Below are positions 1 through 10,985 of a stretch of 64,000 nucleotides of DNA, piece after piece (the first letter of the stretch is position 1; every line of letters begins with the position of its first letter). Under the pieces are notes generated by a model. The model was given only the letters and a program-made list of their open reading frames with translations. It ran no database searches and was not told the DNA's origin. The DNA is from Chondrus crispus (Eukaryota > Rhodophyta > Florideophyceae > Gigartinales > Gigartinaceae), in NCBI RefSeq assembly GCF_000350225.1, contig NW_005178809.1, forward strand, positions 1-64,000, read 5' to 3'. A program made the translations under genes and the position numbers.

Positions 1-682
1 GAATCTTCGGAGAAATTCTCCCGTGAGTCTTACCGAACTCCTGTTCTTGTGGGAGCTTAGGATAATTCGGTGGCCGTGCGAGGGGTCTCCTCGTAATTGG
101 GACTTTAGTCCCGTCGTCGAGTTCGACTTCCTTGCGGCGAGGGTATATTGCCTCGACAAACCGGTCACAGAAATCACAACCGAGAATGACAGGAGCAGCA
201 AGTCTTTCGCATACAATGAAGTTTACTTTGACGAGACGCGGACCGAGCCGCACGATCAGCTCAACAATCCCGATAGTTCGGACGGGGTTGTTGTTTGCGT
301 CAGCAATCGCGGGAAGTTCCGCACTTCGAATCTTCGAGCCCAATGACTCTGGTACATCAGATTTTCTGATGAAGTTCGGGCCTGCGCCCGTGTCAAGGAC
401 CGTCAGCTTACGTGCTAACAATCCGATGGTAGCACCGATGTCGGCATAAACCTTGAAGTTTCTCTTCGCCATGACGAGTACTTCCGCGCGTCTTGACGGA
501 CGGGCGCGTCGCCATGGTCGGTGCAGTGGAACGCCGAGTCGTCGGCGGTTGTCTTCAGGGATATCCCTGCTGTTCACAGAAACGTCTGTCTGTGGGTCGG
601 GTTCAGCGCCTCGGGGCCGCACGACCTTTGGAGAGTCGACGGACCTCCCAGTGGCGGGACGATGAACCCCGACTAGTTTCCC
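1..682 (-). CDS. pol: Ty3/gypsy-like Pol N-terminus with aspartic protease (partial)
   Basis: This is the start of a retrotransposon polyprotein that runs off the left edge. The frame is open from the frameshift site at 676-682 to base 1. It carries an aspartic protease: LDTGAGPNF, with the DTGA catalytic motif at 383-394, then VILGCDFCDRF about 75 residues later, the usual hydrophobic-hydrophobic-G flap partner. The protease matures Gag-Pol. It lies in the -1 frame relative to gag and overlaps the gag stop, so it is probably made by frameshifting. An internal ATG at 470-472 exists but needs no separate initiation. Reverse transcriptase and integrase would lie outside the window. No stop or frameshift is visible, so this part looks recently active. 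Confidence 0.85.
597..682 (-). promoter_or_regulatory. -1 programmed ribosomal frameshift signal of gag-pol
   Basis: On the minus strand the last gag codons read GGA AAC TAG, preceded by G. This makes the canonical slippery heptamer G GGA AAC (676-682) with the gag stop immediately after. Slipping back one base gives GGG AAA CTA and enters the open protease frame. Three bases downstream, 672-663 (TCGGGGTTCA) can pair with 605-597 (TGAACCCGA), a 9-bp stem with one bulged G enclosing about 57 bases. It could be the stimulatory structure. The heptamer and frames are seen directly; the folding is inferred by eye. Confidence 0.8.
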
Positions 683-2745
683 GAATCGCGGTTCTCCGCA
701 CGAGAGGGTCTACTCAGAACGGTTGGGTGCCGCTCTGAAGGTTTAGGGCGTGGGTTTCCACGATGTTGAGGTGGTGAGGATTTCGGAAACCTCACCTGTG
801 CGCGGATGTAAGAATCCGTGGGGACCTTGGCCTTTTCCTCGTTCGAAAGCGCCTCGAAGTTGGCGAGTACAGTGTCCATCTCCCGAATGGGAAGGACACA
901 GTCTGGCGAGGTATGTCCTCGGGCGTAGCAAGTGTAACAAACCAAGCCACTTGGTTGGCGTTGCGCAGCAATTGGTCCACGATCTTGCCATCCAGGTCTA
1001 TTCTGGGAAAAGCCTGGGGAGTACCTTTGATACGGAATGCGTGGAGCGGCCACGGTTTGGGCTCGAAATGCCAAAGTTGGGTCAACGGAGTGATCCTCCG
1101 AGTACGAATCAGTGGGAAGGCTGAAAGTCGGAACCGACGAATTGGTATGTAACAGATGAAGCTCATCGTCTGCAGCCTGGACTGCGCTTCCAGGGAATGA
1201 ATGGTCGCGGAATTCCACGCTTGAATCGGCCATCAAAGCCGTTGACTTCCCAGCAACTCTTTTCGCTGGTGCGGCTAGAGTGGGGTTGCGAGGTCTAGAA
1301 ATCCCCGTTCGAGCACGTTGTGCATCGCCTTCGTCTTGGGCGTACTGTACGAGCCTTTCGTATGAGAGATCGCTTCGAGGGGTTTCCTCGCGATACCTGG
1401 CAACGAGTGAGCGAATAACTGGGTCAAGCCCATCAATGAAGAATGTCATCTTCTCCCACATTGGGTAGACATTCCCACATCGAGCACATGCTCTACTGAG
1501 TCTTGCGCCGTAATCGGCTTCGCGCTCACCTGGCTTTTGCTGAGTGGAGCGGAGTGCGAGGGTTGCTCCTCGGATAGCGCTTGGAGTGGCGTAAGTGCGA
1601 AGTAAGTAGTTCACTGCTTCTGGCCAAGCGGAGATTCCTCCTGTGGAGCGAGCGGGACTTGCTCTTGCGGCGCGGAATTGCGTTTCGGCGTTTCCGCGTA
1701 AGAAATACGGTAAAGCCACGAGAGCTTGCGCCTCGGACATTTCAAGAGTGTCAGCCTCGTCGACAAAACGGGCAAGGAACTCGAGAATAATCACGGGGTC
1801 TTCCCCATTGAAAGCACCGTTTTTCATGGTCAGTTCCATGCGTTTGATTTGATCCCGGATCTTACCGGTCTTTTTCCCAGTACGATCTTGACCTGTGTCA
1901 ATGAGCCGGTATCGGCGATACGACAGAAGCTCGTCGTAAAGCGGATTCGTGGGCTTGAGTTCCTTGAGATGTCGGAACTTGGGTCCACGGATACGGGCTT
2001 TGTTTCCTGGGGCGTTTCCCCCGTCGGACTCTGATTCTGACGAGTCCGAATTTGAAGGCGTCGATGACGACGATGAAGAGGGCGATGAATGATCATCATT
2101 ATGATCGTGGTGATTCCCACGTTTGGACTTAGACTTCTTCGAACGCCGGCTAGAACGCTGAGTGCGTTTCGAGCGCGACCTCGCTTTTCTGGAGAGGTTT
2201 TCCTCGTGTTCAGATCTCGCTGCTCTGTCTCCGAGCTTCAGGACGAGACCTTCCAACGCCTCTAGTCGGCGAGCAACACGAGAAAACTTCTCATCAATCC
2301 CCACTTCGTTTGGGTCTTCCAGATTCACTGGACCAAGGCGACGATTTACGTCGGAATGCAAAACACGGAGATCCCGTGAGAGATCGTCGATCAGGTCAGC
2401 GTTAAGAGTAACCCGACGTTTGACGTCATCGAGATTGTCTCTGATCTCACCGGTTTCCTGATCGAAACGGTGTCGAAGCAATATGTCTTCGGATGGAATT
2501 GGCTGGCGTATTTCTGCGCCATGTTCGGTCTGGGAATTCCCAGTATGCACACGCTTGGGCGTGTCGTGTGGTAAGGATGGAAGCGGTGGCGGAGGCGGGG
2601 CCTCGGAGAGGCGTGTCGGATTCGACGGACCAGCATTCCGAGGGCCAAATGCCTCACGAACAGATGGGCTGGGGCCACGCCCCGAGCGCGTTTGAACGCC
2701 TACGCTTCCATCCGACGACGAGGGCTTCCTCGGTCGCTGGGACAT
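673..2745 (-). CDS. gag: Ty3/gypsy-like retrotransposon Gag
   Basis: This is the structural capsid and nucleocapsid protein of an LTR retrotransposon, about 690 residues. The first ATG (2745) gives MSQRPRKPSS. The order is a proline-rich N-terminus, a coiled-coil-like stretch, a very basic Ser/Arg/Lys tract followed by a poly-Ser and acidic tract, a retrotransposon-gag capsid region (ALVALPYFLRGNAETQF to about LVQYAQDEGDAQRAR), and a CCHC zinc knuckle CYTCYARGHTSPDC near the C-terminus (C-x2-C-x4-H-x4-C). The frame is intact. It ends in TAG at 673-675 directly after a slippery heptamer, and pol continues in the -1 frame. The element reads leftward, so its 5' LTR should lie to the right, above 2.8 kb. 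Confidence 0.88.
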   Translation of the reverse strand: MSQRPRKPSSSDGSVGVQTRSGRGPSPSVREAFGPRNAGPSNPTRLSEAPPPPPLPSLPHDTPKRVHTGNSQTEHGAEIRQPIPSEDILLRHRFDQETGEIRDNLDDVKRRVTLNADLIDDLSRDLRVLHSDVNRRLGPVNLEDPNEVGIDEKFSRVARRLEALEGLVLKLGDRAARSEHEENLSRKARSRSKRTQRSSRRSKKSKSKRGNHHDHNDDHSSPSSSSSSTPSNSDSSESESDGGNAPGNKARIRGPKFRHLKELKPTNPLYDELLSYRRYRLIDTGQDRTGKKTGKIRDQIKRMELTMKNGAFNGEDPVIILEFLARFVDEADTLEMSEAQALVALPYFLRGNAETQFRAARASPARSTGGISAWPEAVNYLLRTYATPSAIRGATLALRSTQQKPGEREADYGARLSRACARCGNVYPMWEKMTFFIDGLDPVIRSLVARYREETPRSDLSYERLVQYAQDEGDAQRARTGISRPRNPTLAAPAKRVAGKSTALMADSSVEFRDHSFPGSAVQAADDELHLLHTNSSVPTFSLPTDSYSEDHSVDPTLAFRAQTVAAPRIPYQRYSPGFSQNRPGWQDRGPIAAQRQPSGLVCYTCYARGHTSPDCVLPIREMDTVLANFEALSNEEKAKVPTDSYIRAQVRFPKSSPPQHRGNPRPKPSERHPTVLSRPSRAENRDSGN

Positions 2746-4704
2746 CGTTGGAACCACAAAAAGGGACAGCGAAAAACAAATGAGCAGAGAGATCTCTGAA
2801 AGAGCACGATTCTAGGTCGGGAGACCAGAAATGTAGTGCAACGCCGAGTTCGGCGAACTACTCCGCGAGTTCGGGCGCGGTGGGTAGCGACGCAGTATGA
2901 CTGCGGTAGTGGTAGAGTGGAGACAAGCTCCGAAAGTACCCCGGACTGACCGGACTGTAGACAGCCAGTAGGGCGGATAGGGATAGGAGGGGAAGTAAAG
3001 GGAGCTGTTGGTGAAGTCAGCGTACACTCGCGCTTGGCGCCTATACCGTCGGTGAGTTCACCGTGCAATATTAGGGGGCACTGAGCTGTAGAGGCCGGAC
3101 TTGGTTGGGTTTACTAGGGTGGTGCTACCGTACTACCCTATATACTAATGGAGTGCCGGATTGAGGTCGCGGTGGTCCGCACACGTACACGTGTCGAGGG
3201 GCGCCGACGGCGGCGTGTCTATCATACTACTGTTAGGAAAGGGTCTGTAAGCTCTGTAATGTCAGCACGGAGGACAGCGGTACCTCCGCGAGGATTCCGC
3301 CCACACGTGTACACGCGAGCCCAAAAATTGCAATTTTTGGATTGCCAGCAATGCCATGCGGCATGGACGCGTTGCGCCACAGTGCTGGTTCTACAACACC
3401 GCCCTGTCACCTATACGGGATCTCTCTTCGGGTCGTATACCTCTTAGCGACACCGGTGGCACCCGTTCTCCCACAGTCACCATGAAATGGCCATGTCACA
3501 GGCGGTCCGCCTCGAGTACAGGGTTATCCCGTGTCAACTGAGGAGGGTGTCGAGATAATCACGCTCTCCCTCCGTGCGGAATTTCCGCGTGTCACAGCCG
3601 ATTGAAGTAGGGATGAGGGCATCGGACAGAGACAGGTCGAGTTGATCGAAGACGGCTTTCATAAACCGCAACGTGAGGGCCTGACGGCCACGAGAGGAGG
3701 ATCAGCGTAGGATAGAAGGGGGAATAGCGATACAAGCGCCCCAATCGTAAGAGGAACTGGCTGGAAGGGGAAGGACACCTGCAGCATCCCCGCACCATCG
3801 GCAAAGTCTTGCCCGATGCCAGCGACGTCGCGTACGCTGAGGGCGGAAAACCAAGGGCCAGCCGAGTACAGCAAGGGATAGTCGCGCATGTATGTATGTT
3901 GTATCTCGGCTAGTGAGGGGTACCGACGACTGCCACATCCGGTTCTAGTCTTCCCTCAGGAAGGGAAAGGAAAATAATGTTATTGAAATAATGACGACAA
4001 AACTAAACAGACTGTACAATTGGAAACGACGAAGTACGCCGGTATGGAGATATATAACTCCATACGTTCTTCACCGCAAGATAATTACTAAAGTCTGCCA
4101 CTCCAGGGTGTCCAGAATGGCATGAGCACTGCTGACATAGCGAAGATTGCCAACTGGAAAATTGAGGATTGTCTGCGTGGAACGTGGGATATTCAAGGCC
4201 TGCATAACCTCTCGCCACTTGAACGCCGTGAGAGGAATTGAAAGTGGACTTCAGAAATAGACACAAAAAATCTGTGAGGAAATGTGCTAAATTTGCGGCC
4301 AAAGGAAAAAAGGGTAAAGTATCTGTCCAAGTCATGAAGATGGCAATGGGGCCCTTTGGAATGCACTGGACTGTAGTTGACCTCTCGCCGGAAAAGTCCT
4401 CTCGGAAAGGGTTTTCATCGGGATGAGGAGATATTCTGATTTACATGTCAACTTTCGCACGCCGAGCAAAATTTTCGTTACAAACACTTGTCGAAAAATA
4501 GAACTCCAAAAAATCGGCAAGGATGGCTCGGCCCCAGCCCTACACACCAATCGCCACTAGCTCCTAGTCGTCTATGGCGTTGATGTGAGGAGCCGTGCCA
4601 AACTTGCACCGAAGTTCAATCCTGAAGCTCGCACCATCATGCAGCAAGTATAGATGCATGTCGCCGCTGTTGTCGAATATGTTTTCCAATGAACTGTTGC
4701 TGCT
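2746..4704. other. Gag leader and probable 5' LTR region; no gene recognised
   Basis: This should contain the leader and 5' LTR of the leftward gypsy-like element. I could not place LTR ends or a primer-binding site because no second LTR copy is in the window. Visible landmarks are CACGTG-type E-box motifs near 3185 and 3305, a perfect 20-bp palindrome at 3331-3350, and a GC-rich stretch to about 3960. From 4,000 to 4,700 there are only short, broken frames, some with basic Lys-rich peptides, and no recognisable protein. Confidence 0.4.
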
Positions 4705-5135
4705 GTGACGGAGGATTTGGCTGTATGTGAGGTTATGAAGAATTTGTTATCTCGTCCTCAAGATGTGGAGATAGCGGATAAACCCCCAGTCTTACCAAAG
4801 CTGCTCGAAAAGACCTCAGAACTAGCCTTTGCAATCCTGAAAGTGAGCCCGGAGCGTAAGTATACAAATTCACGGAGGCTGCACTCAAAATTGCCAAAGA
4901 AGCCATTAGTGCGTCTAGAAGAACAATTGTGACGGAATGGCCTACGTTTGTACACAATGAAGATGGAGACACACAAACCGTTCGAACGAATAACGCACCC
5001 GTACAACCTTCATTTGTGGAGCAGTTTACAGCCAGCCTCTCCACCGAAATATACAGAGCGATGCGGCCAGAAATTGCGAGATGTTTCGAGACTGACCCAG
5101 GCCAAGACATTACGAGAGAAAGTATGGGCATTTGA
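4705..5135 (+). pseudogene. Decayed coding-like stretch, unidentified
   Basis: Two frames look like consecutive parts of one degenerate protein. The first begins MTEDLAVCEVMKNLLSRPQD and runs to about 4860. The second covers about 4870-5135 (ALKIAKEAISASRRTIVTEW, ending in TRESMGI and TGA). The switch suggests a one-base frameshift near 4860. Composition is that of a soluble helical protein. It resembles C-terminal tails of transposon accessory ORFs, but I recognise no domain. It could also be chance. Confidence 0.3.
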
Positions 5136-5395
5136 AATTTATCAAATATTCGTCTGTGTTCGTGGTAGCGACATATCCTTAACATCGCGGACGTTATTGT
5201 CAGAGTAACTGACCAGACAAGTAGTCACTTTATTTAGCTTATATATTGCAATTCAGGTTCATATTGTAGGCTACATTTAGCTACCTAGAACAATCCCCCA
5301 AGAAGTGTGCCACCTACTACCTACCTGTTTAAGGTGCGACTGTTTAGAGGTACTCTGTAGGTGGTGCACCATTCCCTTTTGGGTGGTGTGCCTAC

Positions 5396-5479
5396 TTTTA
5401 CTGTAGAGTCAATAGGACTATTTTACTGTAAAGTCAATAAGACTATAAAGGGGGGGGCGAAGACGCTACTCGTCTTCGC
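5396..5479 (+). promoter_or_regulatory. LTR-like promoter: 25-bp tandem repeat, TATA box, start-site hairpin
   Basis: Two 25-bp direct repeats (5396-5420 and 5421-5445, two mismatches) are followed by a TATA box TATAAAG at 5444-5450, a G run, and a 9-bp perfect stem with a 5-base loop at 5457-5479 (GCGAAGACG, loop, CGTCTTCGC). Repeat, TATA and hairpin about 15-35 bp downstream resemble an LTR U3/R boundary. The decayed zinc-finger and gag frames downstream on the same strand fit this, but no LTR ends were found. Confidence 0.5.
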
Positions 5480-6393
5480 ACCTCAGCACGTTGAACAACT
5501 GAACATCAACCGACAACCTTGTCCCCGTCCGTGCTCACCCCTTGCAGTTTCGAGGCAATAGCCTGCTGCCTCCCATTTCCCCTTGGTAACACTAATTACC
5601 ACCCTTATTGTCATACCAACAACCCCGCCGGACCGCCTCCCCGGTCGGTCTCCCGACACTGATAGTTTAGGGGACCTGTTGCGAGGATGTGAGCTGAAGG
5701 GGCGGGGAACAGGGCGAAGGATCGAATTATGGCTATCAGTGGAATCCAAACAGGCGTATAGACACTTGGGGCCTGATAATTGGTTGTTGAGTAATACTAG
5801 TTGTGCGGTGCGATCATCCGTTCAATCGGAAGGGAGCGTCAGCAGGCCGACACTACGCCCGATGGCAGTGCACCGGGTACTGCACTCCAGGGGACAGCAG
5901 CGAATGGTGTCCGAGAGGGTTTTAATGGGGCGTGGAGGTCGCGGGAAGGGTCGCAAGGAAACACGGAGGCAGAGGGGTGCGGAAGGCAGGATAGGTATAG
6001 TTCGAAAGTCTACTTAAGGAACCGCGAACGTCGGAAAGTAGAAAGGAGGGAAGCAACGAGGTAAAGAGCGGTTGAGCTATCGCTGGGGGACTGTCGATGT
6101 CCCCGTCTACCTGTCAGACCAAGCGCTCACGGTGTATCCGTGACAGACCGCTACCCCTTCTGGTCTTGCCCACCGAAGACGTGCCTTATTCAAAGGCCGT
6201 CTGCAGCCGTTTGCGCTTCAGATATAAGGCCGCCTTATTCACTCTGCCGTATTTGGAAGTCAAGATTTGTTTCAAGAATCTGGTTTGTCCCTAACGTTTA
6301 CTGTACATACTACTGTATAGTTTTACAGTAAGCGTTATACATTTGAGCTACTGTACTAAGTACTGTACGCCGGGCGCAACAGCGCAGTAATTT

Positions 6394-7070
6394 ATGGCAC
6401 GTGTGAAGCGCCCTATATATCACCCCGACGTCATCCGAGAACGCCGCATCGCCGCCGCCACCGCTCGCATCAAGGCAACCGTATCCGGGCCGCCGTTTCC
6501 GTCGCCGACATCTAGCCCTCCCGCCGCCCCATCACCGCCGCCGAATCGCTGGCCGCCAAGTACACCCTCCGTCGCAGTACAACTGGAACACGTGGCCACT
6601 ACTCCCCCCGCCGTACAGTAACCCCGCTGATCTCCCCCAGCGGAACCACCGCATCACATTCTACACTGTTCAAGGGGCCTCGTCTAGTGCACATCGAGGC
6701 TACCGAAGCCTCGGACGAGGGCACCTCCGCGCCTGTAGACCCTGGATTCGACCTCGATACCGGTCGCGCGATAAATATATATCGCGTCGCAACGCAACGC
6801 GCCAGTCGACGAGCTAATCCTCCGCGCCGTCCGCCCCGCGTCTACCGCTGCGAGCCCTGTGCACGAAGTTTTCCTAGCAACCCCCAGCGCCGCTCTCGCG
6901 AGGCAGGTCTGCCTCACCGGCGTGCAGTAGCCGTCGCAGAGTACCCTACCCGCAAACTCACCTGTCACGTGTGCGACCGCCGATTTGCGAACGGGCACGA
7001 AGCTGACGCTCATTACGGTGGCACTATTCACCATCGTGCCATACGTAAATTGCGCACTAGTCGCAAATAA
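6394..7070 (+). pseudogene. C2H2 zinc-finger ORF of a retroelement, one frameshift
   Basis: The reading frame starts MARVKRPIYHPDVIRERR, runs through a Pro/Ser-rich segment to about 6615, and continues after a single frameshift in the frame that contains EATEASDEGTSAPVDPGFD and ends in TSRK at 7070. It encodes two related fingers of the C-x2-C-x12-H-x5-H type. The second (CHVC...HYGGTIH) is intact. In the first (CEPC...REAGLPH) the first zinc-binding His is Arg, one base away from His. It lies between an LTR-like promoter and a gag relic, so it is probably a nucleic-acid-binding accessory ORF of that element. Without the frameshift it would be about 225 residues. Confidence 0.55.
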
Positions 7071-7179
7071 GTAGAGTTTACTTTTTTTCACTCAAGTGAA
7101 ATTGTTTCAATTTCTTTTACTTCAAAGTTTTTGAAAAGGCCACTTGTAACTAAAGAATTTTTTTGGCGCACCACGGACC

Positions 7180-7440
7180 CAAGTGTGCCTACCCGCCACG
7201 CACACTCGTGTCGTCATTGTGCACGTACCCACGTGTTACTGCGCGCACACGCAACCACGTGTCACTGCACGCACACGCGCCCACGTGTTTCTATCGACTA
7301 CGCATACACGCGTACTACTATTGTGCAGGCACATACGTGTTGGTCTGTAATACACATCATCGTCTCGTCCTTGTGTTGACGTACACACGTGTCCCGCCTA
7401 CCAATGCGGGTAAACACAGTCCACGTTTACACGTATTCCG
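7180..7440 (+). repeat. Degenerate CACGTG/ACACGTGT-rich tandem array
   Basis: Imperfect units of about 26 bp built on CCACGTGTNACTGCRCGCAC recur between about 7200 and 7310, followed by further CACGTG/ACGTGT boxes to 7440. The same ACACGTGT core recurs in other LTR-like blocks near 3185, 3305, 22435, 22550, 25385 and 29340. This suggests a shared E-box-like enhancer motif of local LTRs. No protein is supported here. Confidence 0.5.
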
Positions 7441-7518
7441 CCACGCTACTACAAAAAGAATTTTCGAGGTTGGCATTTAGAAGGATCTAATTTAATTGGG
7501 GTTTTCAATTCTTTTAAT

Positions 7519-8981
7519 ATGGCTACTCTAAATGGAATCCGGGATGCTTTATCAAGCTATGACCCCGGATCCATGATCCAATGCGATGTAAAGGCTACGA
7601 TAGCTCTCCATGTTACGGCGGACCCCCAACCTGACTCAAGTGTTTGTGTTAGTAACCTCCGTGCAGACCTTCCCCCTGAAATTCTATACTCAAGGGAGAT
7701 TTTACGAGGCCCTACTGTTCTATATCGCCTTATTCGAGACTAACTAGTGGTAAAGGGATTGTCGTACACCGCGCACCCCTCCACCAACCGCATTTCTCAT
7801 GGTCTAGTTAACATGATCTATGAGGACAATGCGGACCGTATGCTTGCCGACCAAGGTCTCACCAGCTCCTCCATTGGATCTACACATGGAAGCCAGCAAT
7901 CTTTCCCGCAGTCCCATGACCCGCCCAACTGCAAGATTGTGCACAGCATATCGTCCCGATTCAAGAAGGACGACCAATATACCGGGAAATTGGGGAAGAT
8001 GTTCAGGATGCAATCAGCAACTATCGTGATTGCGCTGAAGATTTTCACCTCAGTGATGAACAAATGCTTCGATTCTTTCACAACGTCTTTGACGGAGAAG
8101 CTAAGCGATTCTACCGCTCCCACGTCATCCGAAACGCGCAAGACTTTGACAAAGCCGCGTCACTCATAGTTAACGAGTTTAATAGTCTTACGCGACAGAA
8201 TAGGGTTCGTAACCTCCTCCAAAACCTCCGACTTTCGCAAATTTTGGAGACAAAACGAGTCCCTGTCTGAGAAGCTTTGGAAGAACTCCGTGAAACAATC
8301 ACAAATTATACTCCACGAGGCCCTCCAACGCACCAATCGGAGCACCAGAAAACTTAATATTTACACGACGCCGTAATTGGAGTCGAATGGGCCAAGAGCG
8401 TGTTGACCCAAAGTTTGGCTGCCATACCTCCTTGGATCTTCCAACAGCTCTATACTACCCTTGATGCCGCTTGTTTACAAGAACAGAAGCAGAGGGAAGG
8501 ACGCCGTCGTGATCACAATGACGTACACCGTAACCAACCAATGCCTTCAATCCCTGGCATTCATTTTCAGCGTCAGAACACGTATGGCATCACTCGCCGT
8601 CCGAGATCTGCTTGTTCCAATCCCAGGACGCCTTATTCTCTCCGACATGCGAGTCACCACCAAACCATGAATAGTGCAGATCGATTCGGAACCATTCGCG
8701 CCTGTCACAACTGTGGAAGTAAATTTCACTTCATTCGGGACTGTCCCAAGCCCTTAGGCTTCAGGAAGAATGTCAGCCACATGTTACAGAGCAGACCAGT
8801 GAAACGCATCCTCTACGAGCAATTCGAGCAAGCCGAACATGCCCTAGGTACGAATGAAATCGATTTCGCAGCTTTCACGGATGACCCTGCACAACATAGC
8901 CCCAGCGACGTAATTCACGACACTGCAGAGTCACTCTGCATTGATCCTCTCTATTACAGTGTCACGGAACAGCAATGCTGA
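7519..8981 (+). pseudogene. gag: Decayed retrotransposon gag with CCHC knuckle
   Basis: A gag-like protein is split over several frames: MATLNGIRDALSSYDPGS from 7519, then a frame with EIGEDVQDAISNYRDCAEDF and FFHNVFDGEAKRFYRSHVI (about 7985-8270), then a third frame from 8400 with the zinc knuckle CHNCGSKFHFIRDC (C-x2-C-x4-H-x4-C). At least two frameshifts and a stop at 7741 show it is dead. The capsid part and knuckle identify it as an LTR-retrotransposon gag, unrelated in sequence to the gag at 673-2745. It may have belonged with the protease-integrase relic at 21.1-22.4 kb on the same strand, now separated by 12 kb of other insertions. That link is a guess. Confidence 0.65.
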
Positions 8982-9548
8982 TGATCTCATGTCGACGTTA
9001 CAGTGCTGTATGTCCTTAATTTATTGAATGAAAAATCTTCGAAATTTATTTGCATATTTTTATATCATTAAATGTTAAACCTTTGTTCGCGTTCTTCTGC
9101 GATGATACGTATTGGTGAAGTGAACATGTCAGCATACGCTTGGTCTATGTTGCTGGTGTTTGGCCCATCCCTGACTAATTCCTTGCTGATTTTGTGTGGC
9201 ACCTTGTTTATGGGGAACGGAGAATAGGATGCTTCATCGTTGCACCGGACCATCCCTTAGAATTCGAAGTGGTCTACTGTAGGGTACAGGCTACGACGAT
9301 TCAGTGTTCCAGGCAGATGCAAAGAGAGCAATCGTGAGCAAAATGTTGAAAGCAGGCTAGGTTGCCGAAATGTGCTTGTGCATCTTTGTGTCCGGTGTTT
9401 GGCATTTTTATGGTGTATTGAATGAATTGTTCATTCCTTTTGGGGGTTTTTACATCACTTTATTGATTCCCTGCATCGCTATGTTGGTTTTAGACTGTCA
9501 AGAATTTACGATGCGCTAAAGCTTAAAGGACGTAGAGTCCTAGCATCC
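8982..9548. other. No gene recognised
   Basis: AT-rich sequence. A 61-codon minus-strand frame at 9068-9253 (ending in EEREQRFNI) looks protein-like and could be the tail of a lost gene, but I do not recognise it and see nothing in its flanks to support it. Confidence 0.3.
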
Positions 9549-9601
9549 GACTTCACAGCAGCAGAGAGTTTGCAGATATCGCCACTCCTCTGACGCAAAG
9601 C
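9549..9601 (+). repeat. 53-bp dispersed direct repeat, copy 1
   Basis: This copy matches 11582-11634 at about 48 of 53 positions in the same orientation. The two copies bracket the GnT-I fragment and about 2 kb. They could be remnants of a duplicated repeat or the ends of an inserted segment. Confidence 0.7.
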
Positions 9602-9674
9602 TACCGCAAAACGCCGTGTGAATCATGAGGCGATTCGTCGAGAGCAGCAAACCTCACTTCCGAGCTGGTACCCT

Positions 9675-10237
9675 TCAGGCGGTGTCCTCCCATTTTTGCA
9701 CAATGAACGCCCAGTTTCCATTCCAAGTGATAATGGTCACCCACTTATAGCTAGTGCGTTTCATCCCGTTGCAATGGTCGCCCATAACCCCGGTACGCTT
9801 CGTGATGGGGTCCAAAAAGTCCTCGTGATACACTGCAATCACGTCCCTGTCCTGCGGCCTGGTCGTGAGATAGTTAGAATACTTGAGGTACACCGCCTTT
9901 GACATGCGCGAGAACGCATAGTCGTGGTACCGCTTCGCCTCCAAGTACCCGAGGTCGAGCCCCGAAAAGTCCACCTTCTCGTCCGCGAGCGCCACTTGCG
10001 ACACGTGCGTCTTGAAGTAGAACGACTGCGACACGCCCTTCTCCCCAAAGTTCGCCGTCCGGCTCATCTCCCGGAGATATCCGGCCGGGCCGGCCGGATG
10101 CCTTGCCGCCCCTTCGTCTGGTCCGTGCTGCGCATCTAGTCATCCCAGAACATCTGGGGCCACTTGGGCCCAAGCTCCTCCCACAGCACCGGCATGAGCA
10201 TCCACTCCAGCCCGTGGAAAAAGTCGGTCCGGTGCAG
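9675..10237 (-). pseudogene. MGAT1: GnT-I (MGAT1, GT13) C-terminal fragment, pseudogene
   Basis: About 187 codons of N-acetylglucosaminyltransferase I, the Golgi enzyme that starts complex N-glycans by adding GlcNAc to Man5GlcNAc2. Seen are RTDFFHGLEWMLMPVLWEEL, GPKWPQMFWDD, IRPARPDISREMSRTANFGE and KGVSQSFYFKTHVSQ, which follow the family order around the FWDDWMR and RPE-SRT-FG motifs, then a C-terminal tail to TGA at 9675. The Trp expected after FWDD is an in-frame TAG (10136-10138). Sequence right of 10237 is unrelated, so the donor domain with its EDD metal site is missing. It is a truncated fragment carried into repeat-rich DNA, perhaps captured by a transposon. Base composition is GC-richer than its flanks. 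Confidence 0.75.
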
Positions 10238-10985
10238 CTACGTCGTGACTTGATCGCGTCATCACTACTTAGCGCATCTACAAGCTCCTGTCGGGCACCT
10301 TCCCTGCATATACTGAAGAGTCGTGCAGTCGCAGGATCAATAACCAGCAAATCATCCTTTTTCTCCGTTTCTTCACTGATTTTCGCAACTCTCTTTTCTC
10401 ATTCCTCCCTCTTTTTGAGATGATCTGTTCCCTTCTATTTCGGTCCCTTGTCAACTGCCGTACTCACTTGCTTCGGAGCTTTCGGCATGGGCGCGGGTTT
10501 CGACTTCTCCAACAACTTCTTTGCCTCTACTGTAGCAGCTAATGAAGTCGACGAGATTCGGACCAAAGACAACTCTTCGTAAACCCACTTCGCTTCTTTT
10601 AACGTCACCCTTCTTGTAGAGAGCGGAATATTCCGAAGCGTATTTCGTGCCTCCGCGGTTTCCAACGGGCTTCCATTCCGACCGACCAATAAATCTTATC
10701 GATAATGTAGAACAAGCAAGCATATGTGCAAAAGACACATCGTGATGTTAGCAACGCCATCTCAAACGGAAAAAATCCTACTTCTCAACAGGGCGGTCGC
10801 GAAAGTCCTGAAACATACCCTCCTCTCTCGCCTGCTGGCTCGAACATATACACATTGTGCGGAAAGTAGATCTTCACTCCATTCGCGCAAAAAAGCATGG
10901 ACCTCATTCTGAAGAGCCTGCTCCCCGTGTGGGCGCAGCGTAGCCCCAGCCGATTTGATACGACTAAACTCGCAAACGCATTGGA
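10238..10985. other. No gene recognised
   Basis: Short frames only. A Lys/Pro-rich minus-strand frame at 10435-10689 (KLLEKSKPAPMPKAPKQVST) and an overlapping one to 10738 cannot be assigned to a family. Confidence 0.3.

Noticed and set aside
7180..7440. CRISPR-like array of CACGTG repeats
   Set aside because: Units are irregular, spacers are not unique or of constant length, and the setting is a eukaryotic LTR-like block.
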